Origin: an uncultured Pelagibacteraceae bacterium
GTDB lineage: Bacteria > Pseudomonadota > Alphaproteobacteria > Pelagibacterales > Pelagibacteraceae
Direction: 5' to 3'
Assembly (NCBI GenBank): GCA_902532225.1
Contig: CACAHI010000003.1
Span: forward strand, 1 to 63,353
Length of the DNA stretch: 63,353 bases
The notes below the pieces were generated by a model. It saw only the letters and a list, made by a program, of their open reading frames with translations. It did not search any database and was not told the origin of the DNA. Positions 1-9,129 of this stretch are shown in pieces; positions within the stretch are counted from its first letter, which is position 1, and every line of letters starts with the position of its first letter. A program made the position numbers and the translations under genes.

Positions 1-970
1 TTATTGAAGAATATATTTCATCAAGATTATTACCATCAACAATCAAACCAGTTTTGTCGTTAATAATAGCATCCGACGCACCACCATCTTTACCACCAAT
101 AGAGGGGATACCTAACTCTGCAGCTTCAATAAATGATATACCAAATCCTTCAACAGATTTTTTATGAATAATAGAAGGCATAACAAATATATTTGATTTT
201 GAAATCAGTGCATTTGTTAAATTTTGAGAGGCATTTTTTATAAGCAATACATTTTCATTTAAATTTAGTTCACTTATAAGTTTTTTAATGTTTTCTTCTT
301 CTTCTCCGTAACCTACACAAATATAAATAATATTTGGATATATTTGTTTTAAATTTTTAATAGCCATAATAACTTTCTCATGATTTTTTCTCTTATCAAA
401 TCTTGCAACTGTAATTATTTTAGGTTTTTTCTTTTTTAGTATTTTTTCTGCTTCTGTTTGGCTTTTTTTATTTATGTCTTTTATTGGCTCTATTCCTGGA
501 TTAATTACTAATATTTTTTCAGGATTTACTCCAATTTCTGTAGCTAAATTTTTTGTAAAATTTGAATTTGAAACGACATAATCAACATTGTTTAAAACAT
601 TTAAAACTCTATTATTTAATCCAGAACCTTTTTTATGATTAATTTCTTTTGAATGTATTAAGCAAATTTTTTTATTATCAGTTTTAATCAATTCTAAACT
701 TTTCCAATGATCAGCAATAATGCATTTAACTTTATTTGTTTTTAAAAAACTATTAATTAAGTTAGATTTTCTATACTTCTTAAGTAATTTAAATCCTTTC
801 ACTCTTTCAATTGTAAATGAAACATTATCATCAAATTCTTCATGGTTTTCTTGAAAATCTGTTATAACTTTTGTTAAATCATATTTAGATATCGACTTTG
901 CTAATCCCCACATTAATTTTTGCATGCCGCCTATTTCTGGAGGGAAAGATCTCGTTACTATTAAATACAT
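1..970 (-). CDS. Glycosyltransferase (group 1/GT4-like), 3' end beyond window start (partial)
   Basis: Minus-strand frame opens with MYLIVTRSFPPEIGGMQKLMWGLAKSISKYD..., typical GT4 N-terminus; reading frame runs off position 1 without a stop. Confidence 0.75.
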   Translation of the reverse strand, partial: MYLIVTRSFPPEIGGMQKLMWGLAKSISKYDLTKVITDFQENHEEFDDNVSFTIERVKGFKLLKKYRKSNLINSFLKTNKVKCIIADHWKSLELIKTDNKKICLIHSKEINHKKGSGLNNRVLNVLNNVDYVVSNSNFTKNLATEIGVNPEKILVINPGIEPIKDINKKSQTEAEKILKKKKPKIITVARFDKRKNHEKVIMAIKNLKQIYPNIIYICVGYGEEEENIKKLISELNLNENVLLIKNASQNLTNALISKSNIFVMPSIIHKKSVEGFGISFIEAAELGIPSIGGKDGGASDAIINDKTGLIVDGNNLDEIYSSI

Positions 971-1527
971 TAATTATTTATCCACTTAATATTGCAGCCC
1001 ATACTTGGAATTTGATCTTTAGGACCATTATCAGTTTCAGCTATTTGTTTCATTGCTTTATATAAATCACTATCACCACCTCTAGTTGGTTTTAGCTCTT
1101 TTAGTTCTCGAATTCTTCCTCTGTATTGTAACTCTAAGTTTTTATTATAACCAAAAAAGTCTGGCGTACACACAGCTCCAAATTTTTTTGCAATTTCTTG
1201 CGTTTCATCAAAAAGATAAGGAAATCCAAAATTATGATTTTTTGAAAACTTTATCATATTATCAAAAGAATCTTCCGGATAGTTTTTCACATCATTAGAA
1301 CAAATTGCTACAGATTTTATTCCATTAGCTTCTAATTTTTTACAATCTTCAACGATATCTTCAATTACAGCTTTAACATAAGGACAGTGATTACAAATAA
1401 ACATAATCAAAGTACCATTTTCACCTTTAACATCATTAAGTGAAATTTTTTTATTATCGGTTGAATTTAATTCAAATTTTTCAGCTTTTTTCCCAAAATC
1501 ACATATTGGAGTTTTTGTAAGAGCCAT
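970..1527 (-). CDS. Thioredoxin-like / AhpC-TSA family protein
   Basis: FICNHCPYVKAV (CxxC) motif, thioredoxin-fold pattern, GRIRELKELKPTRGGDSDL. Confidence 0.8.
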   Translation of the reverse strand: MALTKTPICDFGKKAEKFELNSTDNKKISLNDVKGENGTLIMFICNHCPYVKAVIEDIVEDCKKLEANGIKSVAICSNDVKNYPEDSFDNMIKFSKNHNFGFPYLFDETQEIAKKFGAVCTPDFFGYNKNLELQYRGRIRELKELKPTRGGDSDLYKAMKQIAETDNGPKDQIPSMGCNIKWINN

Positions 1528-1546
1528 GTTAAGTATTATATAAAGT

Positions 1547-2059
1547 ATGTTTTACGATTTGGAAAATAAAAAACCAAAAAATTCAGGCGAAAATTGGGTT
1601 GCACCTAACGCAGTTATTATTGGGGATGTAACTTTAGAAAAAAATTCTAGTATTTGGTTCAATGCAACTTTAAGAGGTGATATTGAAAATATTCATATTG
1701 GAGAAGGTTCAAATATTCAAGACGGGAGTGTTTTGCATACCGATCCCGGTTGTCCATTGAAAGTTGGAAAAAATGTTACCGTTGGACATATGGTTATGCT
1801 TCATGGGTGCACAATTGGTGATAATAGTTTGATAGGTATTGGAGCAGTAATACTTAACAACGCCAAAATTGGTAAAAATTGTATTATTGGTGCAAAAGCA
1901 TTGATTACTGAAAATAAAGTAATACCTGATAATTCACTAGTAATAGGATCGCCAGGAAAGGTAATTAGAGAAGTCACAGAGGAAGAAAAAAAAGCTGTTG
2001 ATGAAAATACAAGACATTATCAAGATAATTGGAAGAAGTATTCAAAGTCAATATTCTAA
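1547..2059 (+). CDS. Gamma carbonic anhydrase family (left-handed beta-helix hexapeptide) protein
   Basis: NAVIIGDVTLEKNSSIWFNATLRGDIENIHIGEGSNIQDGSVLH hexapeptide repeats. Confidence 0.85.
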   Translation: MFYDLENKKPKNSGENWVAPNAVIIGDVTLEKNSSIWFNATLRGDIENIHIGEGSNIQDGSVLHTDPGCPLKVGKNVTVGHMVMLHGCTIGDNSLIGIGAVILNNAKIGKNCIIGAKALITENKVIPDNSLVIGSPGKVIREVTEEEKKAVDENTRHYQDNWKKYSKSIF

Positions 2060-2062
2060 TAC

Positions 2063-3430
2063 TTGATGATTAATTTTTTTAAATTTTTATTAATAATTAT
2101 CGTTTATTTTTTTTTTACAAAAGCCGCTTTTTCAAAAATTACATATAAAGAAATTTTAGACAATCCTATAGATTTAGAACTAAATTTAAATTACGCCAAG
2201 CAACAAGAAAATGCTGGAAACATTAAGTCAACAATTGCAACTTTAGAAAGACTTAGCACTCTTTACCCAAAAAACTCTGATATTAAATTATACTTGTTAT
2301 CAATTTTATTAAAGATGGATTCAAAAGTTAAAGTTGATTTTATGGTCAAAACGATGCTTGAAGATCCAAATACTTCTGATGAAACAAAAAATTTGATCGC
2401 TGAACTTTTATCAGATAAGGAATTTGAGGGTAAAAAAAAAAAGAAGTGGATAGCATATTTAGATCTTAAATACTCTCAAACAGAAGAAGACAATATTAGT
2501 GGTAGAACAAAATCTGGAAAGTTGGCTAAAAGCAACGGAACAACTGACTCTCAAGTGCCTTTTCCAACTAATGATAGTAGACTCACATTAGAGTATGACA
2601 AAACATACGCTAGAGGTACTTCTTTAACTTTAGGAAGAATACTTAGTGATAGTTCATCAATTTTTATGAATCTTGGATCAAACTTCAATACTAATAACAA
2701 AAAATTAAAAGGCGAAAATGATATTCATTCTGGATCTTTAAGTTATTTTAAAGCATTTAAAAATCATTATGTTTCTCCTTATATTTATTACAATAAATTT
2801 AATTACAGAATGCAGGAGGATTACCAAAGCAAAGGTATGGGGGTAAATAACACACACATATTCAATGACAAATTTAATTTAAATTATGCAATAAGTTATA
2901 CTGATAGTAAATATCACTCAGAACCTTCTCCACTTGACGCCCAAGGAAACCAAATTTTTGTAGATGCTGGCGATTTAAATAATAATGAAGTTTACGCCTT
3001 TAGCTCAAGATTTAATTATAATATTTCTAACGAAACTCAAATAAGTTCCAAAATTATTTATAGCAATATTGAACACTCAAAAAAATATGACAGTTATAAC
3101 TCAGGCGGATTAAATGTAATGATTGCAAGGGTTTTGCCATTTGGAACTTTAAGAGCATCTGCTACACATTTAACTAATATCTATGATGCAAAAAAATTCA
3201 CTGTTTCAACAATGAGAGATAGAAAAGATAAAAGTTTAGTTAGTAGTTTAAGTTTAACAGGTGATATAAATCAGCTGTTTCCTTTTTTAAGAAATATAAT
3301 CGAGGACAACAATTTCTTTTACACTTTAAGTGTTAGGGAATCTAATGTAAATTCAAATATATCAAGTTATGAGATTAAAAGATCTTTCAAGACAATTGGA
3401 ATCTCTAAAAGGATAAATTTTAATGAATAA
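2063..3430 (+). CDS. N-terminal TPR plus C-terminal outer-membrane beta-barrel protein, Slam/DUF560-like
   Basis: Signal/TM N-terminus, TPR-like helical region, amphipathic strands, terminal SNISSYEIKRSFKTIGISKRINF resembling DUF560 C-termini. Confidence 0.55.
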   Translation: MMINFFKFLLIIIVYFFFTKAAFSKITYKEILDNPIDLELNLNYAKQQENAGNIKSTIATLERLSTLYPKNSDIKLYLLSILLKMDSKVKVDFMVKTMLEDPNTSDETKNLIAELLSDKEFEGKKKKKWIAYLDLKYSQTEEDNISGRTKSGKLAKSNGTTDSQVPFPTNDSRLTLEYDKTYARGTSLTLGRILSDSSSIFMNLGSNFNTNNKKLKGENDIHSGSLSYFKAFKNHYVSPYIYYNKFNYRMQEDYQSKGMGVNNTHIFNDKFNLNYAISYTDSKYHSEPSPLDAQGNQIFVDAGDLNNNEVYAFSSRFNYNISNETQISSKIIYSNIEHSKKYDSYNSGGLNVMIARVLPFGTLRASATHLTNIYDAKKFTVSTMRDRKDKSLVSSLSLTGDINQLFPFLRNIIEDNNFFYTLSVRESNVNSNISSYEIKRSFKTIGISKRINFNE

Positions 3431-4958
3431 AAAATTTCTCACAACTTTGTTCTTTCTACTACTTTTTACGTCTAAATCGCTAGGAGTTGAATTCATTGGT
3501 GTAATCGGAGCTGCAGTTGGTGAGATTAACAATCAAAAAAATGAAAAATTATCTAACGGTTCCAAAATATATTATGGAGATACTATAAATGTAAAGCCTA
3601 ACTCAAATGCTCAAATTTTATTTTTGGATGAAACTGTTATGACGGTGGGGGAAAATACAGAGCTTACAATAGATGATTTCGTATATGACCCACAAACAAA
3701 TAATGGAAATTTTGTAACAAATATTAAATCTGGAATTGTAAAAACTATTTCAGGAAAAATTAGTGAAAAAAATCCTGAAAATTTAAAAGTAAAGATGCCT
3801 AATGGATCATTGGGTGTAAGAGGTACGGAATTTTTAGTTTCATCAAATTCTAATAATAATGAAAGTACTGTCGTACTGTTAGGACCAGGGCCAGAAAATA
3901 CTTTAGGGATGATACCTGGCAATATTCAACTTACAGATGGTTTAAATACGACAGAAATAACTAACCCCGGTTTCCAAGCAATGATAACAAATGTTGTTTC
4001 ATTATCATCACCAACAAATGCTGAAGTAATATCTCAAATGTCTAGCTCAATGAGTCATTCAGTTTTAAATGCTAGGAGTATTGTTGATAGTTCTAAAAAT
4101 TTAACAACAAACTTGATAAATTCAGCAGATTTAAAAAATAATATTATAGTTACTGCTGAAAAATTTGATTTAAAATCAGACGAAAGTGCTTCAGAAATAT
4201 TATCAAGCTTGTCGACAGAATCTGACTCTAAAGAAATATCAGTCGCTATGAATCAGTTGCAAGAAAATATAGTAGTTACAGATAATGAAAATTATGTAAG
4301 AACTTTAGACCAAGATACAATTTTATATGATAGTGGTTGGTTTGATCTTACACCAGTAGAAACAGGTTCAAACGGATTAACTTATAGTCTCGGCGATGAA
4401 GGAGTTTCACAAGTATTTGATACTGGAGCAACTCAACAGGGTCGTGCTAAAGTATATGTAAACTTTAATAAAAAAGAAATAAGTGCAGATGTGTTTTCTA
4501 AATTAACTTTAAAAGGAGCATCTACAGTGGACTATAGTTTTACAACGCCTACAGTTACTTTAACAACAATACCAGTCGTTGCATCAGTACCTAAAGCACT
4601 AGTTCCAGATGGAACAACAAGTCCAGATGAATTAATTGATAGTGGTGGCGGTGAATGCCCAGCTGACTCCTGTACATCCTTAGTTAGAGTTGCCAATACT
4701 TTACAAAGCAGTGCAGTAAGCAAGCAGGCGCTAATGGATTTATATAATCACGACACTAGCAATTCAGATGCTGCAAAAGAAGTATTTCAATACGGTAAAT
4801 TTACTACTGTCGATGGGTCTGGATTAACGGGTCTAGGAACTTTTGTTTTTGAAGGAGCCCATGATGCAACCGCAGCTCCAGCAGGAGAAGCTGCTTATGT
4901 TCAATCTATCGAGAGATTAGAGGGCTCAACAGTAGTTGTTGGTAAAGCATTAGAATAA
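3423..4958 (+). CDS. FecR-domain exported protein
   Basis: Signal peptide; GSKIYYGDTINVKPNSNAQILFLDETVMTVGENTELTIDDFVYD...MPNGSLGVRGTEFLV FecR pattern. Confidence 0.75.
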   Translation: MNKKFLTTLFFLLLFTSKSLGVEFIGVIGAAVGEINNQKNEKLSNGSKIYYGDTINVKPNSNAQILFLDETVMTVGENTELTIDDFVYDPQTNNGNFVTNIKSGIVKTISGKISEKNPENLKVKMPNGSLGVRGTEFLVSSNSNNNESTVVLLGPGPENTLGMIPGNIQLTDGLNTTEITNPGFQAMITNVVSLSSPTNAEVISQMSSSMSHSVLNARSIVDSSKNLTTNLINSADLKNNIIVTAEKFDLKSDESASEILSSLSTESDSKEISVAMNQLQENIVVTDNENYVRTLDQDTILYDSGWFDLTPVETGSNGLTYSLGDEGVSQVFDTGATQQGRAKVYVNFNKKEISADVFSKLTLKGASTVDYSFTTPTVTLTTIPVVASVPKALVPDGTTSPDELIDSGGGECPADSCTSLVRVANTLQSSAVSKQALMDLYNHDTSNSDAAKEVFQYGKFTTVDGSGLTGLGTFVFEGAHDATAAPAGEAAYVQSIERLEGSTVVVGKALE

Positions 4959-4959
4959 T

Positions 4960-5853
4960 ATGATATATTCTAAAAAAATGAAAAAAATTATATTAACATT
5001 AATATTATTAATCTTTTCATCGTCAGTATTTGCATCTGATGAAAAGCCAGGAAGATTTTTTGAAGATCAACCTGACGTAACAGATCAACCCCAAGTTCAT
5101 TTCATATACTTATTAAACAAGAATAGTAAAGATAATGAGTGGGATATTAGTGGAGAAATGGAGTCTGAACTCTTGGAAGCAAATCAAAAAATGTTTGATA
5201 TGACAAAAGGTAAACAAAAATTTAGATATGATTTTAGAAAAGATGGAAAATTAGATATCTCTTTTGTACGATTTGATAAAAAATACAAAGGTAATTATGG
5301 TATGAATTATCCTGATGCCTATTTAACTAAATTGGGTTTTAATGATCCAAATAAATTATATTTCTCATGGGTCGATGTGAGTCATAGAGATGGCGGCCAA
5401 GGATCTGTGCATCATGGATATATATTTTTAAAAAGTAAATATATACGCGGCAGCCACAAAAGAATTTTAATGACACTTCATGAATTAACACATGTAGCAG
5501 GTTTTGCTTGGGAATGTACCAAAGGAAACTCAAAAAGTCATGTTGGCAATACAATTATCGGGGGCCCGAGCACAGGTGATAAGTTTAGCCTTGGAAAAAG
5601 TTTGTATGATCATGGTGATCCTACTTGTCCAGACATGAAAGATTTAGTTTTTTTAGAGCCAACTTCTGACAAACCTTTTAATCCAGTATATTTAAAATGT
5701 GCAATGGCTGCTGAGGTAGGTAGAGGGATTGCTCCTGATAATAATTATGATTGGAGAAGCAGATATTCTCATAAAAAATTAAAAAAAATTAAAAAAAATA
5801 GAACTTGGTGTACCTACAACAGATATAAAAATTATAGTGACAGCGGACATTAA
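4960..5853 (+). CDS. Secreted putative zinc metallopeptidase (HExxHxxG)
   Basis: Signal peptide MKKIILTLILLIFSSSVFAS; LMTLHELTHVAGFAWEC motif; several Cys. Confidence 0.55.
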   Translation: MIYSKKMKKIILTLILLIFSSSVFASDEKPGRFFEDQPDVTDQPQVHFIYLLNKNSKDNEWDISGEMESELLEANQKMFDMTKGKQKFRYDFRKDGKLDISFVRFDKKYKGNYGMNYPDAYLTKLGFNDPNKLYFSWVDVSHRDGGQGSVHHGYIFLKSKYIRGSHKRILMTLHELTHVAGFAWECTKGNSKSHVGNTIIGGPSTGDKFSLGKSLYDHGDPTCPDMKDLVFLEPTSDKPFNPVYLKCAMAAEVGRGIAPDNNYDWRSRYSHKKLKKIKKNRTWCTYNRYKNYSDSGH

Positions 5854-6453
5854 CTAAGGAACTAACCAAACATTCTTATTAGTTTCTAAATCAAATTTGG
5901 CTCTTCGATGTCCTTTAGCTGCAAGATAAAGCCATTCAATAGATTTAATTTTACATTTTATAACTGTAAAGTTTTTATAACCTTCCTCACTTTGTTCCAT
6001 TGTGTAATCAAAATCTTCTAATTTAGATATCATACCAGAGGTTGGATTTTCCGATCTAGTTCCTGGAGGATTATCTGTTAAATAACAACGTCTGCTTATA
6101 TGTTGAGTTTTCTTCCACGACTCATCAGTCGTAGAATTTTGATTATTAACCTCACATTCAACTTTTACTCTTAATTGTATCTTTTCTTCTTTATCGTAGA
6201 AAACTAGAGAAGCGTTATTATTTTTTTTTAAGATATCTACCTTTGGAGATCTTAAATCAGTGTGAAATTGTAATAAGTTATTTCCTCTATCTGATTTTCG
6301 TAAAACAACAATTCTACCATCCACTTCATTTTGATGTGCACAAATAAAAACAGGAATTCTAAACGGTGAACCTCTATTAGTCACCGCATCATCTAGCATT
6401 GACCAATACTTATTTTGAATTTCCTCTAAATTTTCATAGTATGCTGGCTGCAT
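5854..6453 (-). CDS. Pyridoxamine 5'-phosphate oxidase-like FMN-binding protein
   Basis: GRIVVLRKSD...LQFHTDLRSPKVDILKKNNNASLVFYD; WLYLAAKGHRRAKF. Confidence 0.75.
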   Translation of the reverse strand: MQPAYYENLEEIQNKYWSMLDDAVTNRGSPFRIPVFICAHQNEVDGRIVVLRKSDRGNNLLQFHTDLRSPKVDILKKNNNASLVFYDKEEKIQLRVKVECEVNNQNSTTDESWKKTQHISRRCYLTDNPPGTRSENPTSGMISKLEDFDYTMEQSEEGYKNFTVIKCKIKSIEWLYLAAKGHRRAKFDLETNKNVWLVP

Positions 6454-6458
6454 ACTTT

Positions 6459-7328
6459 TTACTTTCTAAATCTTCTAATTAAACTTGAAGTATCCCATCT
6501 ATTTCCACCCATGTCTTGTACTTCAGCATAATATTTATCTATCACTTCAGTTATAGGAAGTGGTGAATTATTTTTTTTTGCTTCTTCAAGTGCAATTTTA
6601 AGATCTTTTCTCATCCAATCTACTGCAAAACCAAATTCAAACTTATCATCAATCATTGTTTTGTATCTATTTTCCATTTGCCAAGATTGAGCTGCACCTT
6701 TTGATATAACTTCTATTACATCTTCCATTTTAAGACCTGCATTCATCCCAAAATTAATAGCTTCAGATAAAGCTTGCACAAGACCACCAATACATATTTG
6801 GTTTACCATTTTTGCTAATTGTCCTGAGCCAGATTTGCCCAAGAGCTTCATCTTTTTACTATAACAATCAATTTTATCTTTTGCTTTGTCAAAATCTTCT
6901 TGGTCTCCACCTATCATTACTGTTAAAGCACCGTTTTCAGCTCCTGCTTGACCACCTGAAACAGGTGCATCTAAAAATCCAAAACTATTTTTTTTTGCAT
7001 AAGTATAAATTTCTCTAGCAATAGTTGCTGATGCAGTTGTGTTATCGATATAAACAGCACCCTTTTTTATAGTTTTAAAAATTCCTTTTTCACCAAATGT
7101 TACTTCTCTTAAATCGTTATCATTACCTACGCATGTAAATATAAAATCAGCTCCTGCAGCAGCTTTAGCTGGTGTATCAGCTTTATTTCCTTTGAATTCT
7201 TTTATCCACTTATCAGCTTTTGATTGGGTTCTATTAAAAACAGTTACATTGTGTCCTGCTTTTGATATATAACCTGCCATTGGGTAACCCATTACACCAA
7301 GACCTATGAAAGCTACATTACAACTCAT
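6459..7328 (-). CDS. NAD(P)-dependent beta-hydroxyacid dehydrogenase (3-hydroxyisobutyrate dehydrogenase family)
   Basis: GLGVMGYPMAGYISKAGHNVTVFNRT; DAPVSGGQAGAENGALTVMIGG. Confidence 0.85.
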   Translation of the reverse strand: MSCNVAFIGLGVMGYPMAGYISKAGHNVTVFNRTQSKADKWIKEFKGNKADTPAKAAAGADFIFTCVGNDNDLREVTFGEKGIFKTIKKGAVYIDNTTASATIAREIYTYAKKNSFGFLDAPVSGGQAGAENGALTVMIGGDQEDFDKAKDKIDCYSKKMKLLGKSGSGQLAKMVNQICIGGLVQALSEAINFGMNAGLKMEDVIEVISKGAAQSWQMENRYKTMIDDKFEFGFAVDWMRKDLKIALEEAKKNNSPLPITEVIDKYYAEVQDMGGNRWDTSSLIRRFRK

Positions 7329-7336
7329 AAAATAAT

Positions 7337-8545
7337 ATGTTTAAAAATTTAAGTTTAAAAGTAATTATATTTGGATTTATTTTTACATTTTTTTCGAGTT
7401 TTGGACAGAGTTTTTTTTTAGGAATTTTTAACTCAAGCATTAGAAACGATTTATCTATTACACATGGACAATTTGGCACAATTTATGCTTCTGCTACATT
7501 ATTAAGTAGTTTTCTATTGATTTGGATAGGAAAAAAGATTGACGATATAAACATTTTAAAGTTTTCATTGTTAGTAATAATTTTATTATCATTTTCTTGT
7601 TTCTTTTTTTCAAAAATTTCATCAGTTTATATTTTATTTATTGCAATTTTTTTAATGAGATTTTCAGGTCAAGGGATGATGTCTCATACAGCAACAACCA
7701 CAATTTCAAGATATTTTAATAAATCTAGAGGGAAAGCTTTAAGCACAGGATGGTTTGGTCTTTCAACTGCTGAATTTATTTTACCTGTTTTAATGATTTT
7801 TCTTCTTGGCTTAACTGATTGGAGAAATATTTGGATTGCTATATCTGTACTTGTTATAATTTTTTTACCATTAGCATCAATTTTTTTAGTAAAAAAAATT
7901 AATTTAGACTCTAGAGAACCATCAGATGAAGATAATTTTAAAGAGAAAAATATTAAACAATGGAAAAGAATAGAGGTTTTGAAAGATTTTAGATTTTATA
8001 TTATTTGTTCAAATATGTTGGCAATGCCTTGGATAGCAACTGGTGTTTTTGTTTATCAATCTTTTATTCTAACTTCAAAAGGTTGGGGACCTTATATTAT
8101 TGCACAATCCTTTATGGTTTATTCAATAACTTCACTTATAACATTATTTCTCTCTGGTTTTTTAATAGACAGATACTCAAGCAGAAATTTATTAGTTTAT
8201 ATGAATGTACCTCTATTGCTATCCGCTATAGTTCTATTTTATTTTAAAAACCCTATTTCTTCATTTTTTTTTCTAGGATTAATTGGAATTTCAAATGGTC
8301 TTGCAAATGTTTTAGGATCTTCTACATGGGCAGAAATATACGGCGTTAAACATATTGGTTCTATAAAAGCTTTAACAACTGCATTAATGGTTTTTGCAAC
8401 TGCTTTTGGAACTGCTTTATTTGGTATTTTAATTGATCTTGGTTTTTCTATTGAAAATATATCTGTTGTTTCTGGAACTTATATATTTCTATCCTTACTT
8501 TTATTATTTCTTATTAGGAGCAAGCTAAATCCTACATTATTATAG
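7337..8545 (+). CDS. MFS transporter
   Basis: Twelve-helix hydrophobic pattern, SRGKALSTGWFGLSTAEF. Confidence 0.75.
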   Translation: MFKNLSLKVIIFGFIFTFFSSFGQSFFLGIFNSSIRNDLSITHGQFGTIYASATLLSSFLLIWIGKKIDDINILKFSLLVIILLSFSCFFFSKISSVYILFIAIFLMRFSGQGMMSHTATTTISRYFNKSRGKALSTGWFGLSTAEFILPVLMIFLLGLTDWRNIWIAISVLVIIFLPLASIFLVKKINLDSREPSDEDNFKEKNIKQWKRIEVLKDFRFYIICSNMLAMPWIATGVFVYQSFILTSKGWGPYIIAQSFMVYSITSLITLFLSGFLIDRYSSRNLLVYMNVPLLLSAIVLFYFKNPISSFFFLGLIGISNGLANVLGSSTWAEIYGVKHIGSIKALTTALMVFATAFGTALFGILIDLGFSIENISVVSGTYIFLSLLLLFLIRSKLNPTLL

Positions 8546-8586
8546 AATTTCCTTGATTTTGTCTTATTGAATGATAAATACCTCGC

Positions 8587-9105
8587 ATGGCAAGAGTAAC
8601 AGTTGAAGATTGTATCGACAAGGTCGAAAGTCCCTACGAATTAGTTTTAGTTGCAAAAGAAAGAACTACGCAATTAAATTCAGGAATGGAACCTACATTA
8701 GATAGAGATAATGATAAAAACACTGTTATTTCATTAAGAGAAATAGCAGTAGAAAATGTTAAAGTTAAAGACTTGATAGACAGTGGAGTTTATAAGTTAA
8801 GAAAACATATCGAACAAGTTGACGATGGTGAAGATCTTGACGAAGTTGTTGGTGATGATTTTGAAAATTTATATAAAGGGGAAGTTTCAAAAAGTGGAAC
8901 ACCAATTTTACCATCAAAAAGAGCTAGAAAAGTACCAGAAAAAATTCAGGTTACTAAAGAAGATTTGTCTGAACTAAATCAAAGTCCAGAAATATCAGAT
9001 CAAAATATACCAGAAAATTCAGACGAAGATGTATCTTTAGATACAATTAAAGAACAAGAAACAGAAAATTCACCTAAAGAAGAAACTGAAACTTCAAATT
9101 CTTAA
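8587..9105 (+). CDS. rpoZ: DNA-directed RNA polymerase omega subunit
   Basis: MARVTVEDCIDKVESPYELVLVAKERTTQLNSG; long acidic C-terminal tail. Confidence 0.9.
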   Translation: MARVTVEDCIDKVESPYELVLVAKERTTQLNSGMEPTLDRDNDKNTVISLREIAVENVKVKDLIDSGVYKLRKHIEQVDDGEDLDEVVGDDFENLYKGEVSKSGTPILPSKRARKVPEKIQVTKEDLSELNQSPEISDQNIPENSDEDVSLDTIKEQETENSPKEETETSNS

Positions 9106-9129
9106 TAAAATAATATATCTATTAAGGTT

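Noticed and set aside
3611-3922. Minus-strand 103-aa ORF in the FecR gene (also 4532-4723)
   Set aside because: Antisense to a supported CDS with no motif support
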